Positions 21,958 through 33,434 of a stretch of 64,000 nt of DNA are shown one piece after another. The notes beneath the pieces were generated by a model. That model worked only from the letters and a program-made list of their open reading frames with translations, made no database searches and was not told the origin of the DNA. The translations under genes were made by a program, and so were the position numbers. This DNA comes from Trifolium pratense. Taxonomy: Eukaryota; Streptophyta; Magnoliopsida; Fabales; Fabaceae. How positions within the stretch are numbered: position 1 is the stretch's first letter; each line of letters opens with the position of its first letter. Location of the stretch: positions 34,199,362 to 34,263,361 of the forward strand of contig NC_060061.1 in assembly GCF_020283565.1 (NCBI RefSeq). The letters run 5' to 3'.

Positions 21958-24900
21958 GGCAAAAGTTAATATGCATAAGGGGATGTTTATGCATGGTGCA
22001 TAAGTCCAGAATTACTCGCGCGCCCTCAGAAGTTTCTCGCGCGCGCCCCCCAGCCCCCCCAAAGGCTCGCTATCCCCACCCCCTTTCTGCCGATGCACAC
22101 GTTTTGTTTTTATTTTTAGCCTACTAGGCCTGAAAGCCCATATTGCTACGCGCGCCCCCAACTGCTACACGCCCCCCCCCCCATTTTCTAGCCCCCCAAT
22201 TTCTAGCGTACCCCCCCAGGTTTTTTTTTAGATTTCTAGCGCACCTCTCAGAATCGAATTTGAACGGCAATGAAGAACGTATGAATTAGAATCGAATTGG
22301 GTAGCTTGGTTTTTCTTTTTGTGATGAGGTTTTTTTTAGTGAGAAAATATTTGTGTTTTTGCTGAATGGAGACAAAGTAAGTGATTAATTTTTTTTTTTT
22401 TATAATTGTTGAGTGATTATTGGTTAGAGAATCTTGAGATGTTAATTTGGTTCAGTAATAGTAATAATAATGAAGGAATATTATTTCAATAATACAATAA
22501 ATTCAATATTAAAAACACAATATTGATTTCAATAAACACATAAAACCATTTTATAATATAAATAGTTTCACTTTTTAACTCTCTGAAACCATTTAACCAG
22601 CATAATGGTTTCCAGGATTTTTAAAACCATAAAAACACAATATTGATTTCAATAAACACATAAAACCATTTTATAATACAAATGGTTTTACTTTTTAACT
22701 CTCTGAAACCATTTAATCAGCATAATGGTTTCCAGGATTTTTAAAACCATAAAAACACAATATTGATTTCAATAAACACATAAAACCATTTTATAATACA
22801 AATGGTTTCACTTTTTAACTCTCTGAAACCATTTAATCAGCATAATGGTTTCCAGGATTTTTAAAACCATAAAAACACAATATTGATTTCAATAAACACA
22901 TAAAACCAATTTATAATACAAATGGTTTCACTTTTTAACTCTCTGAAACCATTTAACCAGCACAATGGTTTCCAGAATAATTGTAACGAAAATTCACTGT
23001 TCATCTTCTCTTACGCGAAACAGTGAAAACGTGATCACTGTTCATCCGCGATCACTGTTCATCTTCTTCACCTTCTCTCACGAACTCACACCTTCTCTCA
23101 CGAACTCCGATTCCAATTCATCTCAGAAATTGCAAAACTCCGATTCCGATTCATCTCAGAAATTGCAATTCGTTCTCGTTTTCGTTCGATTCAAGAGAAT
23201 CAATTTGTAAGATTCCGATTGGAAAACGAAGATAGCGAGAGCGAAGAAGATTGAAGAGCTTGCAGCGGTTACAACGATGATGGTTTGACATGATTTTAGT
23301 TTAAAACTAACTACTAAAATAATTAACCATACATAATACTCTGAAATTTATCCCTAATCAATAAAATAAAATAAAATTCAATCAATCAAAATTAAAAGCG
23401 TGATAAAAAAAACCTGAGGGGTGCGCTAGAAATCTAAAAAAAAAAAAACCTGGGGGGGTGCGCTAGAAATTGGGGGGCTAGAAAAGGGGGGGGGGGCGCG
23501 TAGCAATTGGGGGGAGGGCGTAGCAGTTGGGGGGCGCGCGTAGCAATATGGGGGGCGCGCTAGAAATTGGGGCTAGAAAATGGGGGGGCGCGTAGCAGTT
23601 GGGGGGCGCGCGTAGCAATATGGGGGCGCGCATAGCAATTATGCACGGTGCATAAGCTTGGGCTTGTACTCTGAAACCATTTTACTGGTAAATCGGTTTA
23701 CTGAAACCATTCTACCAGCAAAATGGTTTCAGAGTACAACTCTTTGAAACCATTCTACCAGCTAAATCGTTTAGGAAACAACAATTACGAATCAACTCAC
23801 TGAAACCATTGTAATGGTTTCAGAGAGTTGTACTCTGAAACCATTTTGCTGGTAGAATGGTTTCAGAGAGTTGATGTTTAATTGTTGCTTCAAAAACCAT
23901 TTTACTGGTAGAATGGTTTCAGAGAGTTGTACTCTGAAACCATTTTACTGGTAGAATGGTTTCAGTGAGTTGATTATTAATTGTTACTTCCTAAACCATT
24001 TAGCTGGTAGAATGGTTTCAGAGAGTTGTACTCTGAAACCATTTTACTGGTAGAATGATTTCAGTGAGTTGATTATTAATTGTTGCTTCCTAAACCATTT
24101 AGCTGGTAGAATGGTTTCAGAGAGTTGTACTCTGAAACCATTGAGTTGATGTTTAATTGTTGCTGCTGGTAGTTGTTTCAGAGGTAATTAATTAATTAGT
24201 TAACAATATTAATCAAGATTATTATTATTCTTATCATTTCATTTCTAAAAATGGCAACCATTTTTGTGATGATGTTTGCATACTTTTTTTCTCATTGCAT
24301 TTCAATATAACTTAGTCACGTGTTACTCTGTTTAAATTACCGTTAATCTGGTTTTTTATTTTAGCTTTGTTGGATAGAAACTCAATGTGTTCAGATATTT
24401 TATCGAAGATTCAGAATACTCTTAATTAGTTTTCAATTATAAGCCAGTTTTGTAAGGTTAGGTCTAACTCTCAATTCTAAGAGGTATCAGAGTCTACTTT
24501 ACAATATAGTAAAGCTTACGAAGAGTTTACAATTACATATTTTTTGTAACAACTAAGTTAACCATAAATACTAGTATGAAAGTATGAAGTGTAAGATTAG
24601 AAAAAAATGAAAAAATGAAGTGTAAAGTTAGAAAAAAAAGTTAAATTATTAACAAAATTCATATTAGCACCAACTCTTCATGTTTGTTTACTAAGCAATT
24701 ATGTTGGCTTGTGGGGTGTATGACGAAATGGGATGGGGTGTACGAAGAAATTATGTTGGGTTTGGGAGGTGTAGGACGAAATGGGATGGGTGTACGAAGC
24801 AATTATGTTGGGTTTGGGGGGAGGTGTAGGACGAAATGAGTGGAGGTGTATAAAGCAATTATATTGGGTTTGAGGAGGGGTGCAGGACGAAATGTGGTAG

Positions 24901-25030
24901 GGTGTACGTAGCATGGGGGGTGCGCAATTTGATTTGGGGGGTGCGTGATTTTTGGGCTGCTCTTTTTAGTGGGCTGGGCTGGCTTATGCACCATGCATAA
25001 GTAAAGACTTATGCATATTAACCACACCCC
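21958..25030. mobile_element. Mutator-like foldback element B, about 3.1 kb, GC-rich arms and internal tandem arrays
   Basis: The ends GGCAAAAGTTAATATGCATA and (inverted) GGGGTGTGGTTAATATGCAT, with nearby TTATGCATGGTGCATAAG on both arms, relate it to element A. Inside are C-run/GCGCGC arms (22010-22250), a 120-bp tandem array (22511-22980), the inverted G-run arm (about 23410-23650), many ACCATT...AATGGT hairpins (23670-24170) and a G-rich tandem block (24700-24930). The largest open frame (81 codons near 22965) resembles no known protein. No 9-bp target duplication: the flanks match sites about 580 bp apart in the sister copy, so a deletion accompanied or followed insertion. Confidence 0.75.
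22511..22980. repeat. Tandem array, four units of 120 bp
   Basis: AAAAACACAATATTGATTTC recurs at 22511, 22631, 22751 and 22871, a constant 120-bp period with few differences. Each unit holds two hairpin-like ACCATT/AATGGT pairs. Part of element B. Confidence 0.95.
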
Positions 25031-26015
25031 ACATAAGGCATAGTTGAAAAACACAGATCAACTATTACAAATAAAAACAAGACAGAGTGAAAGCCTAATA
25101 GTATTAAATTGTCAGATATGTCAAAAAAAAAAACACACACTAAATATTGTCAGAAAATAAATACTAGTATATGAGCCATGAATATGATTGTGGAATTTTG
25201 ATACTCTCCAATATTTTTCTCATGTTATCTTTTTTTTTTATCCAATGATTAGTAAATGACAAAGAAAAAACAAATTAAAAAGAGAAAGATGAAAAGTGAA
25301 TAAATAACTATGATCGTGAGATACTATTGATAGGATCGAGATTTGCTACATTAAAGAAAACACGCAATTTTAAAAGTTTCAATCTCGACCATTGATTATT
25401 GATCAGACGATTTAGATTGAAATAATTATTAAATCATTCAAAACCATCTCAGCCGCACATATTTGATCATATAGTCCTAACCTAAAACTGTGTGAAAGTT
25501 TACTACAGAAAATTTGCTTCGCTATTGCCAATTTTTTTTTTTTTAGCACATTGATTAATTTACACGCATAATTTTTGCCCCATTGATTAATTTATAAGTG
25601 CCGTGTAATATTTGGCATAAAATTACATTAAGTTCTTATTGAAGTATTTTTATTGACTATTTTACAACCGTTCTTAAGATGGGTTTAAATTTAGCATCTT
25701 AAGATTATAAAATTAAACTCTTATCACTAAGCCAACACCTCAAATGCAGAACTCAACACTCCTAATTAATCCCCTATTAACTGAATCTTGTTAACCAAGC
25801 CAATTTATCTATTATATTGGACAAGTTCATACAAAATAAAAAGTTTTAACTTTAAACGGACCCCACTAATAGACGGTGAGATTGATGTATTTCAGATTAG
25901 TCGTGGACGAATAACAAGTCTTAAAAAATCGTAAATAAACATTATTGGACAAAATAAGTGTGGATTGGTAAAAAAAATAAAACAATGGTGTAGGTAGCAC
26001 TAACATTAACCTTAT
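25031..26015. repeat. Duplicated 3' flank of WAT1 copy 2 (third copy)
   Basis: Matches 14388-15390 from AAGGCATAGTTGAAAAACAC to the GGTGTAGGTA(A/G)CACTAAC segment, more diverged than the copy at 18394. It adjoins the J-domain gene, which matches the order seen around 15390-15795. Confidence 0.85.
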
Positions 26016-26219
26016 AACAACAACAACAAGAAAAACATTGAGGCCCATTAAATTCCCTATGGTTGAGGAACTAACCTCTGCGACGGCGTGTTCGTGTTTT
26101 ACCTCAAAAATCAATCAAACCTTAGTAGTCCACGCAACGCAACAAAAACTCCAAAATCTGCAAATTCCTTCAATCAAATTGTGATCCTAGGAAACGGTTT
26201 CGATATGTGTCTTGTAAAT

Positions 26220-29200
26220 ATGCAAATAATAACCCGATGGCGAAACATTTTGTCGATCAACAATCACATTATTCCGTCCATTTCGCATTTTTCTGCTTTT
26301 CATTCCACTCCTTGTTCATGTCACAAATGGAATACTAACCCAGTGAGTTTTTTTTTTTTTATTGTTATCAATGTTCTATTGTATTGTGTTCATTCATTCA
26401 TTCCCAATTGCTAAATGCTAAGATATGGGTAGAATTGTAAATACTTAGAAACAAATTTACATACTTACAAACTCTGTTGGCAAAATTCTTTTATTTTATG
26501 CACCTTTGGTTGAGAAGTGAATTGCCACATATTGAGAAAGCTTCTCAAAAATGGCCGCAACAAAACGGTATTGGCAACAGCAGTTGTTACCGTTTTCTCC
26601 CATTTTTATAAAATGAGAAGGAATCACACTGAAATGCCGTCGCCATTATGACTGCGACAAATGCAAATAGATAGACCAATTGTTAGTTGGTCCAGTGGTG
26701 ATTGGTGTCGGACTTAGTAATAGGGAGGACCATGGTTTGATCCCCGCAACTGTGATCGGGAGGGGACTGGAACCACTTGATGTCAGAACTGATCCCGAAC
26801 CACATTAGGTAGTTGAGTGGGCCGGATACCGGGGGTGAAACCAAAAAAAATAAATGCAAATAGACAGAGAATTCTGTTTTTTCTTCAATTGAGATGGTTA
26901 AAAATCACAATTTTTAGTACAAATATGAACATAAATTACATGCCTTCAAAAAAATGAACATAAATTACATAGGGTTATCTCCTTTTAGCTCTTTCCCTAG
27001 GTCAAAACTTCACATCTATCCCTAATTTTAGTTATTAATTATACAACATACATGATAGTAAAAATAATTTTAATAAGAATTGTGCAATGTTGTGATTCAT
27101 TCACACATTGATGATCACAATATGTAATGTAGCTTCCACAATCGCAAAATCCTTAACACAACCGCGACTGCTATTTAAAACCTTTGGAATTATTTTTGCC
27201 TTTGAATGAAACCCAAATTTGTGTGCTCCTGTTCTGAGATTGAAGGTTTCTTCCCATTGGGAATTGGCTTTCATGTTTCCCAATTTGGTTTGTTTATGTT
27301 TTTCATTTATTGTTGGACGAGGGATTTACTCTTTATATGAGGAAGTGTGGAAATTAATGATGTTTTTTCCCTTGCAGGATACCAAAAAAGGACAACAACC
27401 ATCTAAGGTATGCATTGTAGTATTTAGCTTTAGAAGAAAAACCATGAATATTTAGCTTCATTTTCTGTAGGTAAAATATGGCATATTTCTTATTGGTTTT
27501 TGTATTGTAGTTGTTAAGTACAAGCAATTTATGAAACAAAAGAAATGAAGTATTTTACAGGTCGTTCTAAAGCAGTCTAGTAGACTAAATTATGCCAGGC
27601 AGTTTATTGTTGTTATTTAAAGTTTTGTCAGTTAATTTATCTGTCTTCATGTTTGCATCGCGCCTTGACTTTGAATGAGATATTGAAAATTTGAGATCAT
27701 TATGCATCAATGCATTCTGAAATCTGAATTAGAGAAAAAGTTTTGTGGCAATGCATAGATTGGATTGCACAACAATGTTCCAGTTTTATTGATTTATCAT
27801 TTCTCAAGCTCAAGCAATGTTTAACTACGATTTCTAATATCCGTTGGAATTCATGGGGAGTTTGGATAGAAATTTGTTTTGCATGCAGCTTAAGGCTGAT
27901 ATAGTTCATTCTTGATTGCTCTTCATGCGATTCTTGTTGGGAAAATCTTACTTATTTGACATCCATATAATTATTGTTATAGTTCTTCGTTGATGCTGGA
28001 AATTTCAATTTCAGAATCAAATCAAATTCGTTACCCGTCAAAAGCGTGCTGATGCAAAGAAAGCTCTCAAAAGTCTCCTTTACAATGGTGGAGCCTCGAG
28101 ATTTTCATTTGCGGTATGCTTTCTAGACTTTAGTTTCTACAAAGTAACTGTCATTTTATGTTGCTATTAGTATTATCTTTTATTTTACTTACTGTTGCAA
28201 TGATCGCTTAATGAACTCATTTTAATTAATCAACGTATGCAGTTTAAAATTAAGAAATACATGCTGAGTGGCTGCAGATTTATCTCCTTCCCCTATCAAT
28301 CGAAGAAATGCTAATGAACTCATTTTAATTAATCTAAAAAAATGCAACTTTTATTTTTTTCAGACATTTGTATAATGTTTTTACTTGCACCTAACACCTC
28401 ATATTGTATACTCTTTTATTTTTTCTGTTAAAATTACTATAAAAAATTGCAAAGGCGGTGTTTTATGGTGTTGCATTCTGGTAGGACAAAGAAACCAAAT
28501 GGAAACTTGATGGAAACTCTGATGGTCGTTCAAATAGCTCTTCCAATAAAGGTCAACCAAAACCTGATCGGCGGTTTGGTGGAAAACCACCGAAGAAAAC
28601 TAAAAGTGAGTTCCTTTCAGTTCACATTTTCTTTTTCACCTTTTCCTTCCCCACCGTGTGTCACATTTTTCGTATTGGTAAAAAAAATATGGTTATAAGT
28701 ATAGGATCTGGTAGCAAATCATTTTGATCGAAAATGCATAAAACCGCTCTTAGAAACATTACAAATACACTCTCTGGCTGGCATTGAGGCTAATTACTAG
28801 AATTCTCTTTCTAAAATGTTAAATACTTTCTCAGTCAAAGATTGTCTTGTCTTAGTAAGAATAAGTTTCTCCATTTTGAGTGATATCTGTAACATTTCAA
28901 ATCATGGAAATTAAGACAAATTCATTCAATTTTTAATTCATATTCTGGAACTTAGGAGAGTGCACACTTCCAGCGAAATATATAGTTTTAGTGAGCAGTC
29001 ATTGTAGTTAATTTAATTACGATTTGGTACATTGTAATCATCACGCACTTTATTATGTGTACATTCTAGACCAGTAATTCATCCGAACATGAATTTAAGA
29101 TTTTTTGTTATGCTACTGTGACTTTGTTGTTCCATTGAATGTTTCTTAAATGTTGTTAATTTCGCTAACTATTGATCTCCATTGTATGGTCAGAAAAAAT

Positions 29201-30114
29201 CAAAAGAGAAAGTTTTTATGAGGACACTGATGACGAACCTGAAGAAGTATTTCATGCAACATTTGGTAACAAACACTATACATGGTCCTTCAAGAAGGGA
29301 ACTTTTTCTGAGCATTCCACATATGGGTTTGAATGGAGGGAACATACAAATAGGACAAACACAAACAAGTGGAAAACCGCAAGTGATGATGAGTCTGATG
29401 ATAATGATGAAGACTATGCTTCATGCCGTGTAGGATCAATTTCTGATAGAACTATTCTTGGTTTGCCTCCAACAGGTCCATTAAAGATAGAAGATGTTAA
29501 AATTGCGTAAGTGCTTTAGGTTTCATGTTTAGTGTTAGGTCTTGTACCAGACATATCATATGCACATTACGTACCGCTGATATCTCTTTATTGCCTTTGC
29601 AGTTACCGGTCATCAGCTTTGAAATGGCATCCTGATAAGCATCAAGGCCCTTCACAGGTTCGTTTGAAATATTTGTTTAGCCGAATCTGCTACTTAAATA
29701 AATGCTAGAAACAAAAAGGAAATTGAAAGGATATGTTGTCAATTGTGAATCACATAAAATAGCAGTTTGTTCAAATTCTGCTATGCAGCAATGTCTCTAG
29801 TGCCACTATTTGACAACATATGAACCTAAATAGCATATCATGGAACAATAGCGATTTGTCCTAATTCTACTGTTATAGCGTTGTATTTCCGTTATAGCTG
29901 CTATTTAACAACATTGATTCCATATTATAAAAACTAGATGCGCCGTAAACGCCACCATTCTTGCCCGCCTTTCTTTTTGGTTATATGAACTTACGACTAT
30001 CTGGTCTTATATATGCACTTAACCTTTCCGTGATTGTAGGCAATGGCTGAAGAAAAATTTAAACTATGTGCAAATGCATACAAGACATTATGTAATGCTC
30101 TCTCCCCAGCATAG
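26220..30114 (+). CDS. J-domain (DnaJ-like) protein, probably mitochondrial, intact
   Basis: Exons 26220-26342, 27378-27407, 28015-28113, 28485-28605, 29194-29506, 29603-29657 and 30040-30114 give 816 nt, or 271 residues, with GT-AG introns. The start MQIITRWRNIL was chosen because the diverged copy at 31560 keeps it; an in-frame ATG at 26205 is the alternative. The first 40 residues are Arg- and Ser-rich and reach FHSTP, typical of a plant mitochondrial presequence. Then come VTRQKRADAKKALKSLLYNG, an acidic segment (DDESDDNDED) and a C-terminal J-domain-like part: ILGLPPTGPLKIEDVKIAYR, SALKWHPDKHQGPSQ with the HPD motif, and EEKFKLCANAYKTLCNAL. HPD proteins stimulate Hsp70 ATPase; the partner here is unknown. 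Intron 1 holds a SINE. Confidence 0.85.
26672..26851 (+). repeat. SINE in intron 1 of the J-domain gene
   Basis: The head TTAGTTGGTCCAGTGGTGAT (box A) and CATGGTTTGATCCCC (box B), with a body through GGGCCGGATACCGGGGGTG, end in ACCAAAAAAAATA. The 13 bases AAATGCAAATAGA flank it (26659-26671 and 26852-26864). Sense orientation matches the gene. Confidence 0.88.
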
Positions 30115-30289
30115 AAGGCAACATGGCTTCTCAAAGCTTCCTTAATTTCACAGTCACTGCTGGTCACCGGTGTAGTTGCATGTAGGATCAAATTTAATTG
30201 GTTGTACTTTATTCACAATAAAGTTAAAAAATTTGCATCTATTTATGTAACTTTAAAAGTGCTCATTCTAACCAGAAGAGTAGTAATGG

Positions 30290-30481
30290 GATCCGGATTC
30301 CGCGCAGTCGAATTTTCCGTGCAATCATGCAGTCGGTCACTTTATGGTCGTCCGATCTTGATCGGACGATCATGATTTAACAACTGTATTTTTTGACTGT
30401 ATTTATTTAAACCGTCTGATCGTGATCGGACGACTATCAAGTGACTGCACTGAAAATTCAAATGCACCTAATCCAATTCCG
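30290..30481. mobile_element. Palindromic MITE, 192 bp, 9-bp target duplication
   Basis: TAGTAATGG occurs exactly on both sides (30281-30289, 30482-30490). The interior pairs with itself: GTCGTCCGATCTTGATCGGA with TCTGATCGTGATCGGACGAC, plus AATTTTC(C/A)GTGCA near each end. The duplication length suggests a Mutator-derived element. Confidence 0.8.
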
Positions 30482-31049
30482 TAGTAATGGGAGAAATTCT
30501 AATATGGGCACAAACCCAAATAATTTTCTTTTAGGCACACTTACAAAAAAGGTAAAAAAATAAAAAGAAAATGATTAAAGTGATAAGAAGAATTGTATTA
30601 TTTGAATATCAAAATATAGACATTGTATGCATTTATCATTGGATTATTTTTAGAGTGAGTATGCCAAATCAAATTAGTAATGTCATGTTAGATAGTGAAA
30701 GGAAGTGGTTTCTGAATACGTCTGCTTATTGACATCTTGCTGGAAAATAACTGCTAAAAAGATTGTACAAGACAGATTTTCATTTCATAAGTGGAAATCA
30801 ATTCAATCAAATAGACCAAAATAAAAGTTTCACTCAGTTACTGTCTTGTTTGTTTCTTTTCAAATAGACCAAGCTTTTTTTTTTAAAGGAAAATAGACCA
30901 AACTATAGCTTACTAGATTGCTTCAAGATACAACATGATTTTTTTTTTTACGAAACATGTGAGCTTCTGAGCTTCACATCATTGATGAGCAAGAGAGATA
31001 ACATTATTTAGGAGAGTGCATTTCACGCCCACCCAACTAATAATATCAT

Positions 31050-31285
31050 GTCAAATCGATCCAAAAATAGCACAATTCAAGAATAAATGATTAAAATTTT
31101 CTAAAACTTCACAACTAGCCGAGTCATTACACAAACAACCATGAAAATCTAAATTGGACTTAGTGGGTATGTAACGCTAGTTCGATCGAGGATTGGAGAG
31201 GAGAGGTGGAAGAAAAGGCTTGAGATGGATTTAGAAAGCCTATCACCAAGAAGCCTCCAAACAAAGAGATTTATTTTTGCTATTC
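31050..31285 (-). mobile_element. LINE fragment (zf-RVT region), antisense
   Basis: The minus strand encodes traces of a FVWRLLGDRL-like motif, then PTKSNLDFHG and Cys-bearing residues of the zf-RVT block, interrupted by rearranged DNA near 31170-31240. It is the counterpart of the fragment at 33005-33320, so it is part of the unit duplicated with the J-domain gene. The rest of 30482-31430 shows no gene. Confidence 0.7.
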
Positions 31286-31559
31286 TACTGATTTTCTCAC
31301 GCTCCTATGAAATTACCAAAATATCCGCTACTTAAAGTAGCAGACACCCATCAAAAACACCCTACCTTAGTACATATTAACTTATTGTCTACTACTTAAA
31401 TAGCGGAAAGGTAAAATTGAAAAATCGTAGAGCGTGAGTGAGCAGTTCTCTTGGGGAGAACCAGAAGAACAAACTCGGCGTGTTCGTTGGTGTCTTAACA
31501 CTCTTTTAGCTCAAAATCAAGTCCACGCAACAAAACTTGAAAATCTGCAGATTCCTTCG

Positions 31560-32806
31560 ATGCAAATAATAACCCAGCGATGGCGAAACACTATTCGGTC
31601 CGTTTGGCAATTTTCAGGTATGCTTTCTACACTTTTTTTGTTTCTACAAACAAACTATCATTTTATGTTGCTATTAGTATTATCTTTTATTTTACTTACT
31701 GTCAAAAATTGCAATGGTGGTGTTTTATGGTGTTACATTCTGGTAGGACAAAGAAACCAAATTGAAATTGAAACTTGATGGAAACTCTGATGGTTCTTCA
31801 AATAGCTATTCCAATAAAGGTCAAACAAAACCACCAAAGAAAACTAAAAGTGAGTTCCTTTGGCTTCACATTTTCTTTTTCACCTTTTACTTCCCCACCA
31901 TGTGTCACATTTTTTGTAATGCTAAAAATTTCTATTTCTGGTTATGAGCATAGGATCAGGTAGCAAATTATTTTGATAAAAACACATAAGATTAAACTAT
32001 TGATCTCCATTGTATGATCAGAAGAACAAGTATTTCATGCAACATTTGATAACAGACACTATACATGGACCTTCAGTAAGACGAGGGGAACTTTTTCTAT
32101 ACATTCCTCGTATGGGATTAAATCGAGGGAACATACAAATAGGACAAACAAAAACAAGTGGAAAACCGCAAGTGATGATGAGTCTTATGATAATGATAAA
32201 GACGATGATGCTTCATGCCGTGTAGGATCAAGTTCTGATAGAACTATTCTTGGTTTGCCTCCAACAGGTCCATTAAAGATAGAAGATGTTAAAATTGCGT
32301 AAGTGCTTTAGGTTTCAAGTTTAGTGCTAGGTCTTGTACCAGACATATCATATGCACATTACATACCACTGATATCTCTTTATTGCCTTTGCAGTTACCG
32401 GTCATCAGCTTTGATATGGCATCCTGATAAGCATCAAGGCCCTTCACAGGTTCGTTTGAAATATTTGTTTAGCCTAATCTGCCACTTAAATAAATGCTAG
32501 GAACAAAAAGGAAATTGAAAGGATGTTACATACAATGTTGTCAATTGTGAGTCACATAAAATAGCAGTTGCTTCAAATTCTGCTATGCAGCAATGCTCTA
32601 ATGCCACTATTTAACAACATATGATCCTAAATAGCATATCACGGAACAATAGTGATTTGTCCTAATTCTGCTATGTGTTATAATGACTATCTGGTCTTGT
32701 ATATATGCACTTAACCTTTCCGTGATTGCAGGCAATGGCTGGAGAAAAATTTAAGCTATGTGCAAACGCATACGAGACATTATGCAATGCTCTCTCCCCA
32801 GCATAG
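31560..32806 (+). pseudogene. J-domain gene copy 2, partial (exon 1 start fused past exon 3, exons 4-7 present)
   Basis: The conserved start MQIITQRWRN lies at 31560. After TTTTCAG (31617) the sequence jumps to what follows exon 3 in the intact gene, so exons 2, 3 and part of 1 are gone. Exon 4 (31747-31849), a shortened exon 5 (32022-32298), exon 6 (32395-32449) and exon 7 (32732-32806) remain in frame with each other and keep WHPDKHQGPSQ. Joining the exon 1 remnant to exon 4 breaks the frame (58 bases, phase 1 into phase 0), so a full protein is unlikely from the standard start. A shorter product starting upstream or internally cannot be excluded. Confidence 0.82.
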
Positions 32807-33004
32807 AAGGCAACATGGCTTCTCAAAGCTTCCTTATAATTTCAGTCACTGCTGGTCACCTGTGTATCTGCATGTAGGATCAAATTTAATTGGTTGTATT
32901 TTTCCATCTATTTTTGTAGTATCAAGAAGAATTGTATTATACCATCACCCCCAAGAAGAATTGTATTATTTGAATATCAAAATATAGACATTGTATGCGC
33001 TTAT
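32807..33004. other. Spacer, duplicated 3' flank of the J-domain gene
   Basis: Resembles the sequence after 30114 (GTAGGATCAAATTTAATTGG), with an AAGAATTGTATTA segment repeated twice near 32925-32970. Confidence 0.6.
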
Positions 33005-33320
33005 CTCTATCTCTCAAATCGATCCAAAAAAAAGTACAATTCAAGAATAAATTATTAAAATTCTCTAGAACTTCACAACTAGCTGAGTCAATACACAAAC
33101 AACCATGAAAATCTAAATTGGACTTGGTGGGTAGCCTATCACTAAGAAGCCTCCAAGCAAAAGTATTAATTTTTAATAGAACAAACTTGTTCAAAACCAA
33201 CTCATGATCAGTTGACAAAATAACTTGATAATACGCCCCTCCAACAAAATAACTTGTGTCTGGATCAGCTAATCATACCCAAGAATCCGATAAAGAGTCC
33301 TCAAAACAATGTTAGCCAAA
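33005..33320 (-). mobile_element. LINE fragment (zf-RVT region), antisense
   Basis: The minus strand reads INTFAWRLLSDRLPTKSNL, then FHGCLCIDSASCE and LFLNCTFFW: the WRL..DRLPT, C-x-C and C..W elements of the plant LINE zf-RVT domain. Upstream parts are missing and the frame is short, so this is a dead fragment. Confidence 0.85.
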
Positions 33321-33434
33321 GAAAAACCATGAATTAATATTTAGCTTCATCTTCTGTAGGTAAAACCTTGCTTATTTGACATCCATATACTTATTGTTAT
33401 AGTTCTTCATTGATGCTAAAAATGTCAATTTCAG

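Noticed and set aside
22511..22980. Regular 120-bp repeats considered as a CRISPR-like array
   Set aside because: Units are contiguous with no unique spacers, and the context is a plant transposon; it is a tandem repeat inside element B.
24699..25054. Pro/His-rich minus-strand frames in element B
   Set aside because: They are translations of the G-rich tandem block (GTGTAGGACGAAATG-type units), not conserved proteins.
31434..31778. 114-codon frame at the start of J-domain copy 2
   Set aside because: Only the part around MQIITQRWRN is gene-derived; the rest is read through intron sequence with Leu/Phe-rich content.
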